The translations under genes were made by a program, and so were the position numbers. A stretch of DNA of 50,722 bases from an uncultured Lachnospiraceae bacterium (GTDB taxonomy: Bacteria > Bacillota > Clostridia > Lachnospirales > Lachnospiraceae), in contig CAMWBY010000023.1 of assembly GCA_947172645.1 (NCBI GenBank), positions 1-50,722 on the forward strand, read 5' to 3'. Below are positions 1 through 8,570 of this stretch, in pieces; within the stretch, counting starts at the first letter, position 1, and each line of letters starts with the position of its first letter. Below the pieces are notes generated by a model. The model searched no databases, was not told where the DNA came from, and worked only from the letters and a program-made list of their open reading frames with translations.

Positions 1-1291
1 CAAGCAGCGTGAAGCAGACGACAAACGCAACGGACACACTCACACGGTCAAATACAAGCAGGCGTCCGAAATTGCAAAGCGCCAGCGTAAGGCCGCACAG
101 CGCCGCAGTTCTCACTTCTTTCCACACCACTGTAAACCAATCGCTAAACTCGATTTCATCCAGGGAAAGCCCACGGATGATGATGGCGCTCGCCTGCCCG
201 CCCGCATTGCCCCCCGTGTCCATCAGCATAGGAATAAACGCCGTCAGCACCACATACCTGCTTAAGGCATTCTCAAACGCCGTAATAATACTCCCGGTAA
301 AGGTAGCGGAAATCATCAGCAGCAAGAGCCACGGAATCCGCTTCTTATAAGCGTCGAAAACCGTCGTCTTAAGATACGGCTTATCGGAGGGCATCACCGC
401 AGCCATCTTCTCGATGTCTTCCGTCGTCTCTTCTTCCAGGATATCCACCACGTCGTCCATGGTGATAATGCCCACCAGCCTGTCCTCATTGTCCACCACA
501 GGCATAGCCGTAAACTCATATTTCTTAAACATCCTGGCGACTTCTTCCTGATCCATCAGCGTATGCAGAGATACCACATTCCTGTGCATCATATCCCCGA
601 TAATTGCATCCGCTTCGCTTATGAGTAAGTACCTGAGCGCCACCGTGCCCACCAACGTCCTCTGGCTGTCAAGCACATAACAGATATTGATAGTCTCACT
701 GTCCAGCCCCATCTTTCGGATACGCTCGATTGCCTCGAACACCGTCTGGTTTTCTTTCAGGTCGATATACTCCACAGTCATGATGCTGCCCGCAGAATCC
801 TCCGGATAACGCATTAAATGATTGATGGCCTTGCGGGTATCCGGGCTTGTGTTGGCAATCAGCCTCTTCACCACGTTGGCAGGCATCTCGTCCATCAGTT
901 CCTTGGCGTCGTCGGACATCATGTTGTCGATAATATTGCCTGCGTCCTTATCGGACAACGACGTAATGACAAACTGCTGCACCTCAATCTCCAGATAGGA
1001 AAATACGCTCGCCGCCAAGTCTTTCGGAAGAATCCTGAAAATCTTCACAATCTCTTCCTCGTCCATATCTTCAATATAATCGGCGATATCGGCATCGTTC
1101 CACTCCTGGATAACCTGTCTGAGGCGGGTATACTGCCCTTTGCGCAGAAATTCAAGCAATTCTTCCTTGCCGAATTCCCCACAGTCTTCATAGGACTTCT
1201 TATCCGGCTTCCTCACAGACTCCTGCCTAATCTCCGCCGCCTTATCTTCTCTGACTTCTGTTCCGTTCCATTCTTCTCTTATCTCGCCCAT
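1..1291 (-). CDS. mgtE: Magnesium transporter MgtE (3' end outside window)
   Basis: 430 codons are visible; the C-terminal end runs off the left edge. MgtE is a homodimeric Mg2+ channel/transporter of the inner membrane gated by cytosolic Mg2+. Visible in order: an acidic N-terminal superhelical domain (about residues 30-130, runs such as NMMSDDAKELMDEMP), a CBS pair (about 135-260, with VEYIDLKENQTV and GIITMDDVVDILEEE), the connecting helix, and the first membrane helices with the family signature PMLMDTGGNAGGQAS (about 315-330). That TGGNAG stretch belongs to the ion-conducting part. The start ATG at 1291 opens MGEIREEWNG; no strong alternative was seen. It is the first visible gene of the minus-strand block and is separated from the YigZ gene by 75 bp. 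Identification is secure; only the last two or so helices are missing from view. Confidence 0.95.
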   Translation of the reverse strand, partial: MGEIREEWNGTEVREDKAAEIRQESVRKPDKKSYEDCGEFGKEELLEFLRKGQYTRLRQVIQEWNDADIADYIEDMDEEEIVKIFRILPKDLAASVFSYLEIEVQQFVITSLSDKDAGNIIDNMMSDDAKELMDEMPANVVKRLIANTSPDTRKAINHLMRYPEDSAGSIMTVEYIDLKENQTVFEAIERIRKMGLDSETINICYVLDSQRTLVGTVALRYLLISEADAIIGDMMHRNVVSLHTLMDQEEVARMFKKYEFTAMPVVDNEDRLVGIITMDDVVDILEEETTEDIEKMAAVMPSDKPYLKTTVFDAYKKRIPWLLLLMISATFTGSIITAFENALSRYVVLTAFIPMLMDTGGNAGGQASAIIIRGLSLDEIEFSDWFTVVWKEVRTAALCGLTLALCNFGRLLVFDRVSVSVAFVVCFTLL

Positions 1292-1366
1292 GCTTGCCTG
1301 TCCCCTTCCGTATCGTTTTCTCGCTGAACAGAATCAGATGTCAAAAATCCCAAATGCCTGCACGCT

Positions 1367-2011
1367 TTACTCTCTTTTATAATAGACCGGTTCTGAAACC
1401 GTTATCCCGGCTTTTCCGGCAGTAGCTTCCGTAATGTCGTGCACCACACCGTCCTTCTTTTCATAAGGGACCTTCACACGCATGGTCACCTGTTCAGCAT
1501 AATCCACTTCCGTCACAGATATACCCCGCTGTCCAAGCAAATACTGTATCTTTCCGACGCCGTTATAATCCGTGACTACCGTAATCTCATATCCATAGCA
1601 CATAATGCGCACATCGCTGGCGGCAAGCCCGGCCTGCGCCGCTTTGGTATAGGCCCGCACAAGGCCGCCTGTGCCAAGTAGCGTGCCGCCAAAGTACCTG
1701 GTTACCACCACTGCCAGGTTGCGGATGCCCGAATTGACAAGCACTTCCAGAATAGGCTTGCCTGCCGTTCCCGCCGGCTCCCCGTCATCGGAAAACCGTA
1801 AGGTCTGCCCGCGCTCTCCCAGAACATAGGCATAACAGTTATGCCTGGCATCCCAGTACTGCTTTTTCTTCGCCTCAATAAAGGCTGCCGCCTCTTCTTC
1901 CGTATATACGGCGGCGACATTCGCAATAAACCTCGATTTCTTCTCTTCTATCTCATCCATACCGCCGCGCTCAATCACTTTATACGGTTCACAATTCTGA
2001 CTTGTATCCAT
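1367..2011 (-). CDS. YigZ/IMPACT family protein
   Basis: 214 aa. The protein shows the UPF0029/IMPACT N-terminal pattern: EIEEKKSRFIANVA near residue 20, then WDARHNCYAYVLG and the signature RFSDDGEPAGTAGKPIL (about 70-90), then VVVTRYFGGTLLGTGGLVRAY (about 100-120). The C-terminal half is the DUF1949 ferredoxin-like fold. In other bacteria the family is linked loosely to translation or stress control, but no biochemical role is established. I placed the start at 2011 (MDTSQNCEPYKVIERGG) because this gives the usual family length; an in-frame ATG at 2074 would add 21 residues without similarity. It lies between mgtE and the divergent PBP gene and is probably transcribed alone. Confidence 0.9.
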   Translation of the reverse strand: MDTSQNCEPYKVIERGGMDEIEEKKSRFIANVAAVYTEEEAAAFIEAKKKQYWDARHNCYAYVLGERGQTLRFSDDGEPAGTAGKPILEVLVNSGIRNLAVVVTRYFGGTLLGTGGLVRAYTKAAQAGLAASDVRIMCYGYEITVVTDYNGVGKIQYLLGQRGISVTEVDYAEQVTMRVKVPYEKKDGVVHDITEATAGKAGITVSEPVYYKRE

Positions 2012-2241
2012 AAAATATCTTTGTATGCTCCATTCCGTTATTATTATTCCAACCTCTATACTACTACCCCGCACAAGAACGCGTCAAGCCGACAGGGAAA
2101 TATCTTGCGGCATAGCCGTTACTTTGCACAGACACAAACTCGTTGATGCGAATCTCAGCAAAGCTGAGATAAAAGCAGCGCAGAAATGGGGAATAAAAAT
2201 GTACAGAATTGTGAACAATCTTTGATATGGAAGAAAAATCC

Positions 2242-2270
2242 TTTATTTACAAAGCGATATTTGCTATAAT
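2242..2270 (+). promoter_or_regulatory. Probable promoter of the PBP1A gene
   Basis: TGCTATAAT at 2262-2270 is an extended -10 (TGnTATAAT). The matching -35 position (2242-2247, TTTATT) is weak, as is usual for extended -10 promoters. It is 78 bp before the PBP start. No other structure was seen in the 2012-2348 gap. Confidence 0.6.
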
Positions 2271-2348
2271 GCATGATAGGCTATTAGTGCCTTTTCTATG
2301 TGTATACGCTCAAATCTGCAGGTTAAGAAAGGAGCACGAGAAAATATT

Positions 2349-5081
2349 ATGAATTACGGAAAAAAAGGCGTCCGCAAAAAGCAGCAGGCGCTTCACGCTA
2401 AATCCAGTAAGTGGGCTAAGAAAATCGGCTTTACCTTTATCCAGGTCTGCCTTATCGCCATGGTCGGCGTCGGCATCATCGGATTAAGCGCCGGCATCGG
2501 CATGTTCAGGGGCGTACTCGCCACCGCTCCCGATATCGGCAATATCGACGTCACCCCTTCCGGATTCTCTACATTCGTCTACGACCTTGAGGGAAACCAG
2601 ACCGCCAAGCTTGTGTCCACCGATTCCAACCGTATCCCGGTGACCATCGACATGGTCCCCGACGATTTAAAAAACGCTTTCGTGGCAGTCGAAGACGCCC
2701 GGTTCTATGAGCATAACGGCATTGACATCAAAGGCATTATCCGTGCAGGCGTAATCGGCCTGCAGAACAGACATTTCTCGGAAGGAGCCAGCACAATCAC
2801 GCAGCAGCTCCTTAAGAACAATGTCTTTACAGACTGGACCAGCGAAGATTCTCTGGCGGACAAATTCAAGCGTAAATTCCAGGAACAGTATCTTGCCCTG
2901 GAGCTTGAGAAAGTCATGGATAAAGACACCATCCTGATTAACTATATGAACACCATCAACCTGGGGCAGAACACATTGGGCATCCAGGCGGCTTCCCTGC
3001 GCTATTTCAACAAGTCGGTCAGCAACCTGACCCTGTCGGAGTGCGCGGTCATCGCCGGCATCACCCAGAATCCGTCCAAATATAATCCTATCACCCATCC
3101 CGAAGAAAATGCGAAGCGGCGTAAGAAGGTGCTGAAAGATATGAAAGACCAGGGCTATATCACGCAGGAGGAGCACGACGAGGCTCTGGCCGACGACGTG
3201 TATTCCCGCATACAGATTGCCGATTCCGAAAATGAAGAATCTACCGTCAATACATATTTTGTAGATGCGCTGACGGACGATATCTTGGAGGACCTGATTG
3301 CGGCAGGCTATAACGAAACCCAGGCGTATACCCTGCTTTACAGCGGGGGACTGAAAATTTATTCCACACAGGACCCGAAGATTCAGCAGATTTGCGACGA
3401 TGCGTTTATGGACGAGAGCAACTTCCCCGCCAACACGAAATGGTATCTGCACTATGAACTGACCGTCCAGAAAAGCAACGGGGAGAAGGAGAACCATAGT
3501 ACGGAGATGTTCCGTTCTTACTGGAAGGAAAACCGTTCCGCTTCGTATAACTTAATTTACTCTTCCCAGGAAGAGGCATACCAGGATATAGAAGCCTATA
3601 AAAATGCCATACTGTCCGGCGGCGATGAAGTATACGGCGAGACTATCAGCCTTACGCCCCAGCCCCAGGTTTCCCTTGTAGTGGAGGACCAAGCCACCGG
3701 GTATGTGGTGGCGATGGTAGGCGGCCGCGGCGCCAAATCAGGAAGCAGAACCTTGAACCGTGCCACGGACACGGCCAGACAGCCCGGTTCCACCTTTAAA
3801 GTAGTATCCACTTACGCCCCCGCATTCGACAGCGCCGGGCTGACACTTGCCACGGTGATGAACGACGCGCCTTTCAACTATGCGGACGGACGCCCTGTGG
3901 CGAACTGGTATGGGGAATCCTACCGTGGACTCTCTTCCCTGCGGGAAGGAATCGCACAGTCCATGAACATCGTAGCCGTTAAGACATTGACGCAGATTAC
4001 ACCGCAGTTAGGTTTTGACTATCTGATAAACTTTGGCTTCACTACCCTGGAAGAGCGCAAGGAAATCAACGGCAAAGTATACTCCGATATCCAACAGGCT
4101 CTCGCCCTGGGCGGTATCACTAATGGCGTCACCAATGAAGAACTGAACGCCGCCTATGCATGTATCGCAAACGGCGGTACTTATATCAAGCCCAAGCTGT
4201 ACACGAAAGTAGTGGACCACGACGGCAATATTATCCTGGACAATACTACGCCCCAGTCCAAGCAGGTAATCAAGGAAACCACCGCGTTTCTTCTGACCAA
4301 CGCCATGGTGGACGTAGTTACAAGCGGCACGGGCGGTTCCGTTAATTTCGGCGGAATGGCGATTGCCGGAAAGACGGGGACTACTTCCGATTACAATGAC
4401 GTGTGGTTCTCAGGATATACGCCTTACTATACGGCGACCACATGGGCAGGCTACGACAACAATGTCAAGTTAAGCGGCGACGAGAAAAACCTGGCCAAAA
4501 AGCTCTGGCGTACCGTCATGGCAAAAATCCATGAAGAACTACCCAATGAACCTTTCAATATTCCTTCCGGCATCGTGACTGCCACGGTATGTTCCCGTTC
4601 CGGCAAACTGCCCATCGACGGTCTGTGCACTACTTTGCGCAACGAATATTTCGCCGAGGGGACTGTGCCCACCCAGACATGCGACGTGCACTACGCCGGA
4701 CAGATATGTACCTACAGTAACCTTCCGGCATGTGAGGGATGCCCCTTCAAGGTGGAGGGCGTCATGGAGCTTACCCCTGTCGAGGACGTCTCGCTGCAAG
4801 GCGGTTCCGCTTCGGCACATGGACAGCCCGCTCCGCAGCCCGCAGAGCCGACTGTTGCGGAGGACGGTACAGTGATTCCCGCACCTGCCACCCCTGCCAA
4901 TATGTGTCCTCACAATGCAGAGTTTTTCGCAAATCCCGACTGGGAGGCAATTGTCAATGCACAGCGCGCAGAGATTGACCAGCGTAATGCCGAGGCTGCC
5001 GCAGCGGCCGCCGCTGCGGCGCAGCAAGCCGCCGAACAACAACAGCAACAGCAAGGAGGCGAGACACCGCCGCCACAATAA
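2349..5081 (+). CDS. Class A penicillin-binding protein (PBP1A-like)
   Basis: 910 aa, bifunctional peptidoglycan polymerase acting outside the membrane. A basic cytoplasmic N-terminus is followed by one membrane anchor (about residues 28-55). The GT51 transglycosylase domain shows VAVEDARFYEHNGID (catalytic Glu) and GASTITQQLLKN. The transpeptidase domain carries the three penicillin-binding motifs: STFK in RQPGSTFKVVS, SMN in GIAQSMNIVAVK, and KTGT in GKTGTTSDYNDVWF. The tail is rich in Ala, Gln and Pro with several Cys residues (a CxxxxLPACEGCPF-type cluster) before a Q-run; low-complexity tails are common in clostridial PBP1 proteins. I chose ATG 2349 (MNYGKKGVRKK), preceded by AAAGGAG, over the ATG at 2298. 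A strong terminator follows directly. Confidence 0.95.
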   Translation: MNYGKKGVRKKQQALHAKSSKWAKKIGFTFIQVCLIAMVGVGIIGLSAGIGMFRGVLATAPDIGNIDVTPSGFSTFVYDLEGNQTAKLVSTDSNRIPVTIDMVPDDLKNAFVAVEDARFYEHNGIDIKGIIRAGVIGLQNRHFSEGASTITQQLLKNNVFTDWTSEDSLADKFKRKFQEQYLALELEKVMDKDTILINYMNTINLGQNTLGIQAASLRYFNKSVSNLTLSECAVIAGITQNPSKYNPITHPEENAKRRKKVLKDMKDQGYITQEEHDEALADDVYSRIQIADSENEESTVNTYFVDALTDDILEDLIAAGYNETQAYTLLYSGGLKIYSTQDPKIQQICDDAFMDESNFPANTKWYLHYELTVQKSNGEKENHSTEMFRSYWKENRSASYNLIYSSQEEAYQDIEAYKNAILSGGDEVYGETISLTPQPQVSLVVEDQATGYVVAMVGGRGAKSGSRTLNRATDTARQPGSTFKVVSTYAPAFDSAGLTLATVMNDAPFNYADGRPVANWYGESYRGLSSLREGIAQSMNIVAVKTLTQITPQLGFDYLINFGFTTLEERKEINGKVYSDIQQALALGGITNGVTNEELNAAYACIANGGTYIKPKLYTKVVDHDGNIILDNTTPQSKQVIKETTAFLLTNAMVDVVTSGTGGSVNFGGMAIAGKTGTTSDYNDVWFSGYTPYYTATTWAGYDNNVKLSGDEKNLAKKLWRTVMAKIHEELPNEPFNIPSGIVTATVCSRSGKLPIDGLCTTLRNEYFAEGTVPTQTCDVHYAGQICTYSNLPACEGCPFKVEGVMELTPVEDVSLQGGSASAHGQPAPQPAEPTVAEDGTVIPAPATPANMCPHNAEFFANPDWEAIVNAQRAEIDQRNAEAAAAAAAAAQQAAEQQQQQQGGETPPPQ

Positions 5082-5117
5082 AAAAAAACGGGATTCCTTA
5101 GACAACAAATTCATTTT

Positions 5118-5165
5118 AATACAAACCCCGGAGCGGAATTGGTATCCTGCTCCGGGGTTTGTATT
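5118..5165. terminator. Bidirectional rho-independent terminator
   Basis: Perfect 17-bp inverted repeat: AATACAAACCCCGGAGC (5118-5134) and its complement (5149-5165), with A/T-rich flanks on both sides. It separates the convergent PBP gene and the minus-strand small gene. Confidence 0.9.
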
Positions 5166-5176
5166 TTCGTCTTATT

Positions 5177-5455
5177 CTATATTCCTTTAATCTCTTTAAT
5201 CCTGTTCTCTAAATCGGCCACGGTACTGTGGGCATTCTCGATGTCCCTGCAGGCGTCCTCGTACTCTTCTTCCGGCATGGAGCCGTGTTTCTCGTAATAA
5301 ATCTTGCCAATTTCCATATAGCGTTTCCTGATGACGTCCTCACAGGTGTGTATCTGTCCTTTCAGGTTCGCCACCTCGGCCAGGTCCTTCGCTTTATCCG
5401 TCATTTCCCTGCCTTTTGTGGTAATTGTCTCTCCAATCTTGTCAAAGAAATCCAT
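5177..5455 (-). CDS. Small coiled-coil protein, function unknown
   Basis: 92 aa, mostly helical and charged (MDFFDKIGETITTKGREMTDKAKDLAEV..., then a long heptad-like stretch to residue 90). The N-terminus resembles a group of small Firmicutes proteins that normally carry a C-terminal zinc ribbon; here no Cys pair follows, so only the helical half is present. A clear GGAGG lies before the ATG. It sits between the PBP terminator and the polysaccharide cluster but has its own ribosome site and 135 bp of upstream space, so it may be independent. Function is not known to me. Confidence 0.75.
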   Translation of the reverse strand: MDFFDKIGETITTKGREMTDKAKDLAEVANLKGQIHTCEDVIRKRYMEIGKIYYEKHGSMPEEEYEDACRDIENAHSTVADLENRIKEIKGI

Positions 5456-5590
5456 ACTAATCCTCCTCTTCCAACTCCCACACTGTCTTATGATGCTATT
5501 CTTATTCTACATCATACATTATATGATAGCAAGATGTTTACAGGTGTCTCTTTTTCCTGAAAATATACCGCATGGTTTCTCTATATCCTT

Positions 5591-6643
5591 CTACTCCCCA
5601 AGCCTCCAAATCGAATAGTCCCAATTGTCCCCCTCCTGGAGCCAACCCATCCATACTTCCAACGTCCCCTGGTCTCCGTACCAGACTTCATGGGACACGC
5701 CGTCTGTATCCTCGTAAGCAAAACGCTTGGCGCCGCTTGCGTCAATTTCATATGCCGTTCCGTATTCTTCCATCAGGTTCTCCGCCTGCTTCACCGTGAC
5801 CGACGCAACGCTCCCGTCCTGCCCCCAGTCGAAACCCCCGTTTGCCAACGCATAGTCCACGTTTCCCGGCACACGGCTCATCTTTCCCATGGCAGCTTCC
5901 AGAAACTCTTTGTCGGCTTTCGGCCCCGGCCCGCTATGGCTGCCGAACAGGTTATAGCACATTACGCTGTATGTCGGCCCCTCCGCCCAGGCAATCTTAT
6001 CCGCCTCAATGTTCGTCTCCACCGTCACCCGCAGACGCAGCCCTTCCTCCTGGCACCTGCCATAGAGATATCCGATAAACTCCATAAAATATTCCCACAG
6101 CGTCATATCCTTTCGGATATTCTCGTAATCGATGTCAATCCCGTCGTAACCTTCTTCCCTTGCAAGCGCAACCAGGCTGTCCGCATGTGCCTTGTAAGAC
6201 GCCTCCTCTTCCAGAAGCCGGTACAATAGCTGCGTGGACTTAAGCGATGTGGAACCGTCCGGCATTTTCTGGTCATTCACAACGGTCAGATAACATTCCC
6301 ATCCCCGTTCCTTATAATTATCCCTGTGGGCATAATAGAAATCCGTAGTCGCCTGAGGGATAAAAACCTTGCCATTCTCGTCAAAATATGCCGCAAAAAA
6401 ATTTATGTTCTTCACATGCTCCGCAAGTTCTTCCGTCTGCGCCTCCACCCCTTCCAGGTTCCAATAAGCGTTCCACAGCGTATAGCTTATTTCCCGAACA
6501 GGTTCCTGGGGCTTCGCCGGCACATTGACCTCAGCTTCCCCCGGCATGGGCTGCTTCTTTCCTGTAATCTGTAAACCGCACCCTGTCAGAAGGAAAACTA
6601 TACACATGGCTCCCGCCGCCCTTTTCCATGTTTGCGTATCCAT
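5591..6643 (-). CDS. GH18-like glycoside hydrolase lipoprotein
   Basis: 350 aa. The ATG at 6643 follows GGAAAGGAG and opens a lipoprotein signal (MDTQTWKRAAGAMCIVFLLTGC), so the mature protein should be lipid-anchored on the outer face of the membrane. The body is a (beta/alpha)8 glycosidase of the GH18/YaaH-YvbX type: NINFFAAYFDENG early, then the catalytic signature DGIDIDYENI (DxxDxDxE, general acid Glu), followed by RVTVETN and a YSVMCYNLFG strand. All key acids are present, so it is probably active on a GlcNAc-containing or related chain. It is the last gene of the four-gene cluster, 52 bp after the NodB-like gene. By analogy with PgaB, where deacetylase and hydrolase domains are fused, it may trim the polymer made by the synthase (inference). 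Confidence 0.8.
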   Translation of the reverse strand: MDTQTWKRAAGAMCIVFLLTGCGLQITGKKQPMPGEAEVNVPAKPQEPVREISYTLWNAYWNLEGVEAQTEELAEHVKNINFFAAYFDENGKVFIPQATTDFYYAHRDNYKERGWECYLTVVNDQKMPDGSTSLKSTQLLYRLLEEEASYKAHADSLVALAREEGYDGIDIDYENIRKDMTLWEYFMEFIGYLYGRCQEEGLRLRVTVETNIEADKIAWAEGPTYSVMCYNLFGSHSGPGPKADKEFLEAAMGKMSRVPGNVDYALANGGFDWGQDGSVASVTVKQAENLMEEYGTAYEIDASGAKRFAYEDTDGVSHEVWYGDQGTLEVWMGWLQEGDNWDYSIWRLGE

Positions 6644-6695
6644 ATATCCTGCTCCTTTCCGGAAATATCGTAACATTGTTCCGCTTGCAACATCC

Positions 6696-8570
6696 CTAAA
6701 ACGTCTCGATGAACCAGTTAACCACCGTCTTCCACACTTTCCCACACTTATGCGTCACCCGTTCCAACCCATGAAGCTTATTGTCGTACAATACAAGAGC
6801 CTCCTCCTTCTCTCCACTCCCGGTCACTTCAAAATCCACAAATACGCCGTCATAGACGTCATCCGCAAGATTCCTCTGGCTGTATGCCGCCCCGCCCCAT
6901 CCGGACCGGATAAAGACGTACCCCGCCTGTGCAGAATCAATCTCCTTCTCTTGCAAGGCATAGAAACCGTCCACCGACACACTTAACAGGTTTCCCTGCA
7001 CGGCAATGTGAAGCTGTCTATCCCCAGGGTCGTTAAGACTGATTGTCTCCACATATTCCTCCGCGCCGTCTTCCACCCCGGCCACTTCCTCGCTGCTTAA
7101 GAAGGCAAGCTCCGAAGCGGCTTCTTTTGCCTGTCCTGTGGTATCGGCATAACGTAATTCCAATTCTTTCTCCGCAATCTGCGCCGCCTGGTCGTCCTCT
7201 TCCACGGAAACTTGTTCTTTTCCGGTCAGTCTGTCCAGATTCTCATGGCAGATTTCCCTGCCGTCATCCAGGACATACAGCTCGTTATTCTCTATCTTCA
7301 CGCAGACGCCGCCTTTACCCTCTTCATCCGCCCGCACATACACACTCTGCATCCCCAGCTTGTTGCCCATAAGCCGCGTATCCACAACCACATCCTTGTA
7401 ACTCCCGCTCCCCCGGAGCCGCAGCGTACCCACACTCTTCGGCTCGCTTGTCAGATAGATTTCATTCTTCCAAAATTCCGCCTTGCCATCCAGTTCGTCC
7501 CAATAGCTCTTACGGTTCAAATCCCCATCCGCCCACGCCATCTGCATGTCTGTGTCATCCCAGATACGCATCAGAAGATGATTGGCATGCCAATAAGCCT
7601 GGGGCTGCATCCTTGTCAGGTCATAGAGAGAAGATTCCCTCGTATTGAGCGCATATCCCTCTCTGTTAAAATTCATATCAAAAAGGTCGAAAATACGGTC
7701 CTGGTTGACCGCGCTCACCTTGTCGTTTTCCCCAAACATGCCCGTGTTGGAATGCATCAGCACATACAGCCCTGGCAGCGCCCCCATCTCTTCCTCATAT
7801 ATCCTCTCCACCTCGTCATAGTCGAAATCAATGCGACGCTTCATCTGCCCGTAGGACTCCCGCGGAATGCCGTACTCGTCCCTGACATAATCCATCAGAT
7901 AATGGTTGTAATTTCTTCCCAGATAAGGCCGCACATGGGCATATTCCAAAGTATCCAGGTTCCCCAGGAATCTGTTATAGCGGTCGAAGACATTGATATA
8001 CTCTAACCGGTAGCCATTGGTTCCAAGTTCACAAAAAGAGCCCTCTTCCAAAGCTTCCAAATCATCCGGCATAAGGAACTTGGCGTCCTTGGACGCAAAC
8101 TTCCCCGCATATGTCAGCACCGTAGAAATATAATTATATTCTTCCGTCACCTTCTGTGCAAAAATCGCCGTATCGCGCCTGCCGTCCTCAAACATCAGAA
8201 ACAAGGATTTCCTTGGCAGTTGTTTCCCTTTCTGGTAATAGTCCAGAATATCCTGTTGGGTGACCGTCACATAGCCAGACCTATGGAGGGCGTCCATGTG
8301 CTCTTTTAGCCGCGCCGTACTGACCAAGGTAGGCGTCTCGTCCCTGTCCACCCCGAAATAAGACAGGGCGATGAAGCCCGTATCCTCCTGCGGGTCCGCC
8401 AGCTCAACCGCCTCCTCGTCATAGGGCTTATATGTGCCAAAAGTAAAGAGAGCCTGTATCATCACAGCCAGCAACAGAAGCAAAACTGCCCCTTCCACAA
8501 TGCTGCGCAGGGCCTTGCGCCTGTTTTTGCGACGCACCGACGCCTCAGGCATTCGTCCTTCTGTGCCCAT
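6696..8570 (-). CDS. Membrane-anchored NodB-like pseudo-deacetylase with lectin-like tail
   Basis: 624 aa. One N-terminal anchor (about residues 24-46) places the protein outside the membrane. Residues about 65-330 follow the polysaccharide-deacetylase (CE4, PgaB-like) pattern: LKEHMDALHRSGYVTVTQQDIL, then KSLFLMFEDGRRD where active enzymes have TFDDG. The metal-binding HxxxH motif is not visible at its expected place (LGTNGYRLEYI), so the domain is probably catalytically dead. Residues about 370-600 look like a jelly-roll carbohydrate-binding module (RQLHIAVQGNLLSVSVDGFYAL). Its ATG overlaps the stop of the upstream synthase (ATGA at 8567-8572), suggesting translational coupling. It may guide or bind the nascent polysaccharide. 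Fold calls are from motifs only. Confidence 0.7.
   Translation of the reverse strand: MGTEGRMPEASVRRKNRRKALRSIVEGAVLLLLLAVMIQALFTFGTYKPYDEEAVELADPQEDTGFIALSYFGVDRDETPTLVSTARLKEHMDALHRSGYVTVTQQDILDYYQKGKQLPRKSLFLMFEDGRRDTAIFAQKVTEEYNYISTVLTYAGKFASKDAKFLMPDDLEALEEGSFCELGTNGYRLEYINVFDRYNRFLGNLDTLEYAHVRPYLGRNYNHYLMDYVRDEYGIPRESYGQMKRRIDFDYDEVERIYEEEMGALPGLYVLMHSNTGMFGENDKVSAVNQDRIFDLFDMNFNREGYALNTRESSLYDLTRMQPQAYWHANHLLMRIWDDTDMQMAWADGDLNRKSYWDELDGKAEFWKNEIYLTSEPKSVGTLRLRGSGSYKDVVVDTRLMGNKLGMQSVYVRADEEGKGGVCVKIENNELYVLDDGREICHENLDRLTGKEQVSVEEDDQAAQIAEKELELRYADTTGQAKEAASELAFLSSEEVAGVEDGAEEYVETISLNDPGDRQLHIAVQGNLLSVSVDGFYALQEKEIDSAQAGYVFIRSGWGGAAYSQRNLADDVYDGVFVDFEVTGSGEKEEALVLYDNKLHGLERVTHKCGKVWKTVVNWFIETF

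Noticed and set aside
1841..2225. Plus-strand open frames before the PBP gene
   Set aside because: Overlap the YigZ gene in antisense and have no ribosome site; shadows of the real gene.
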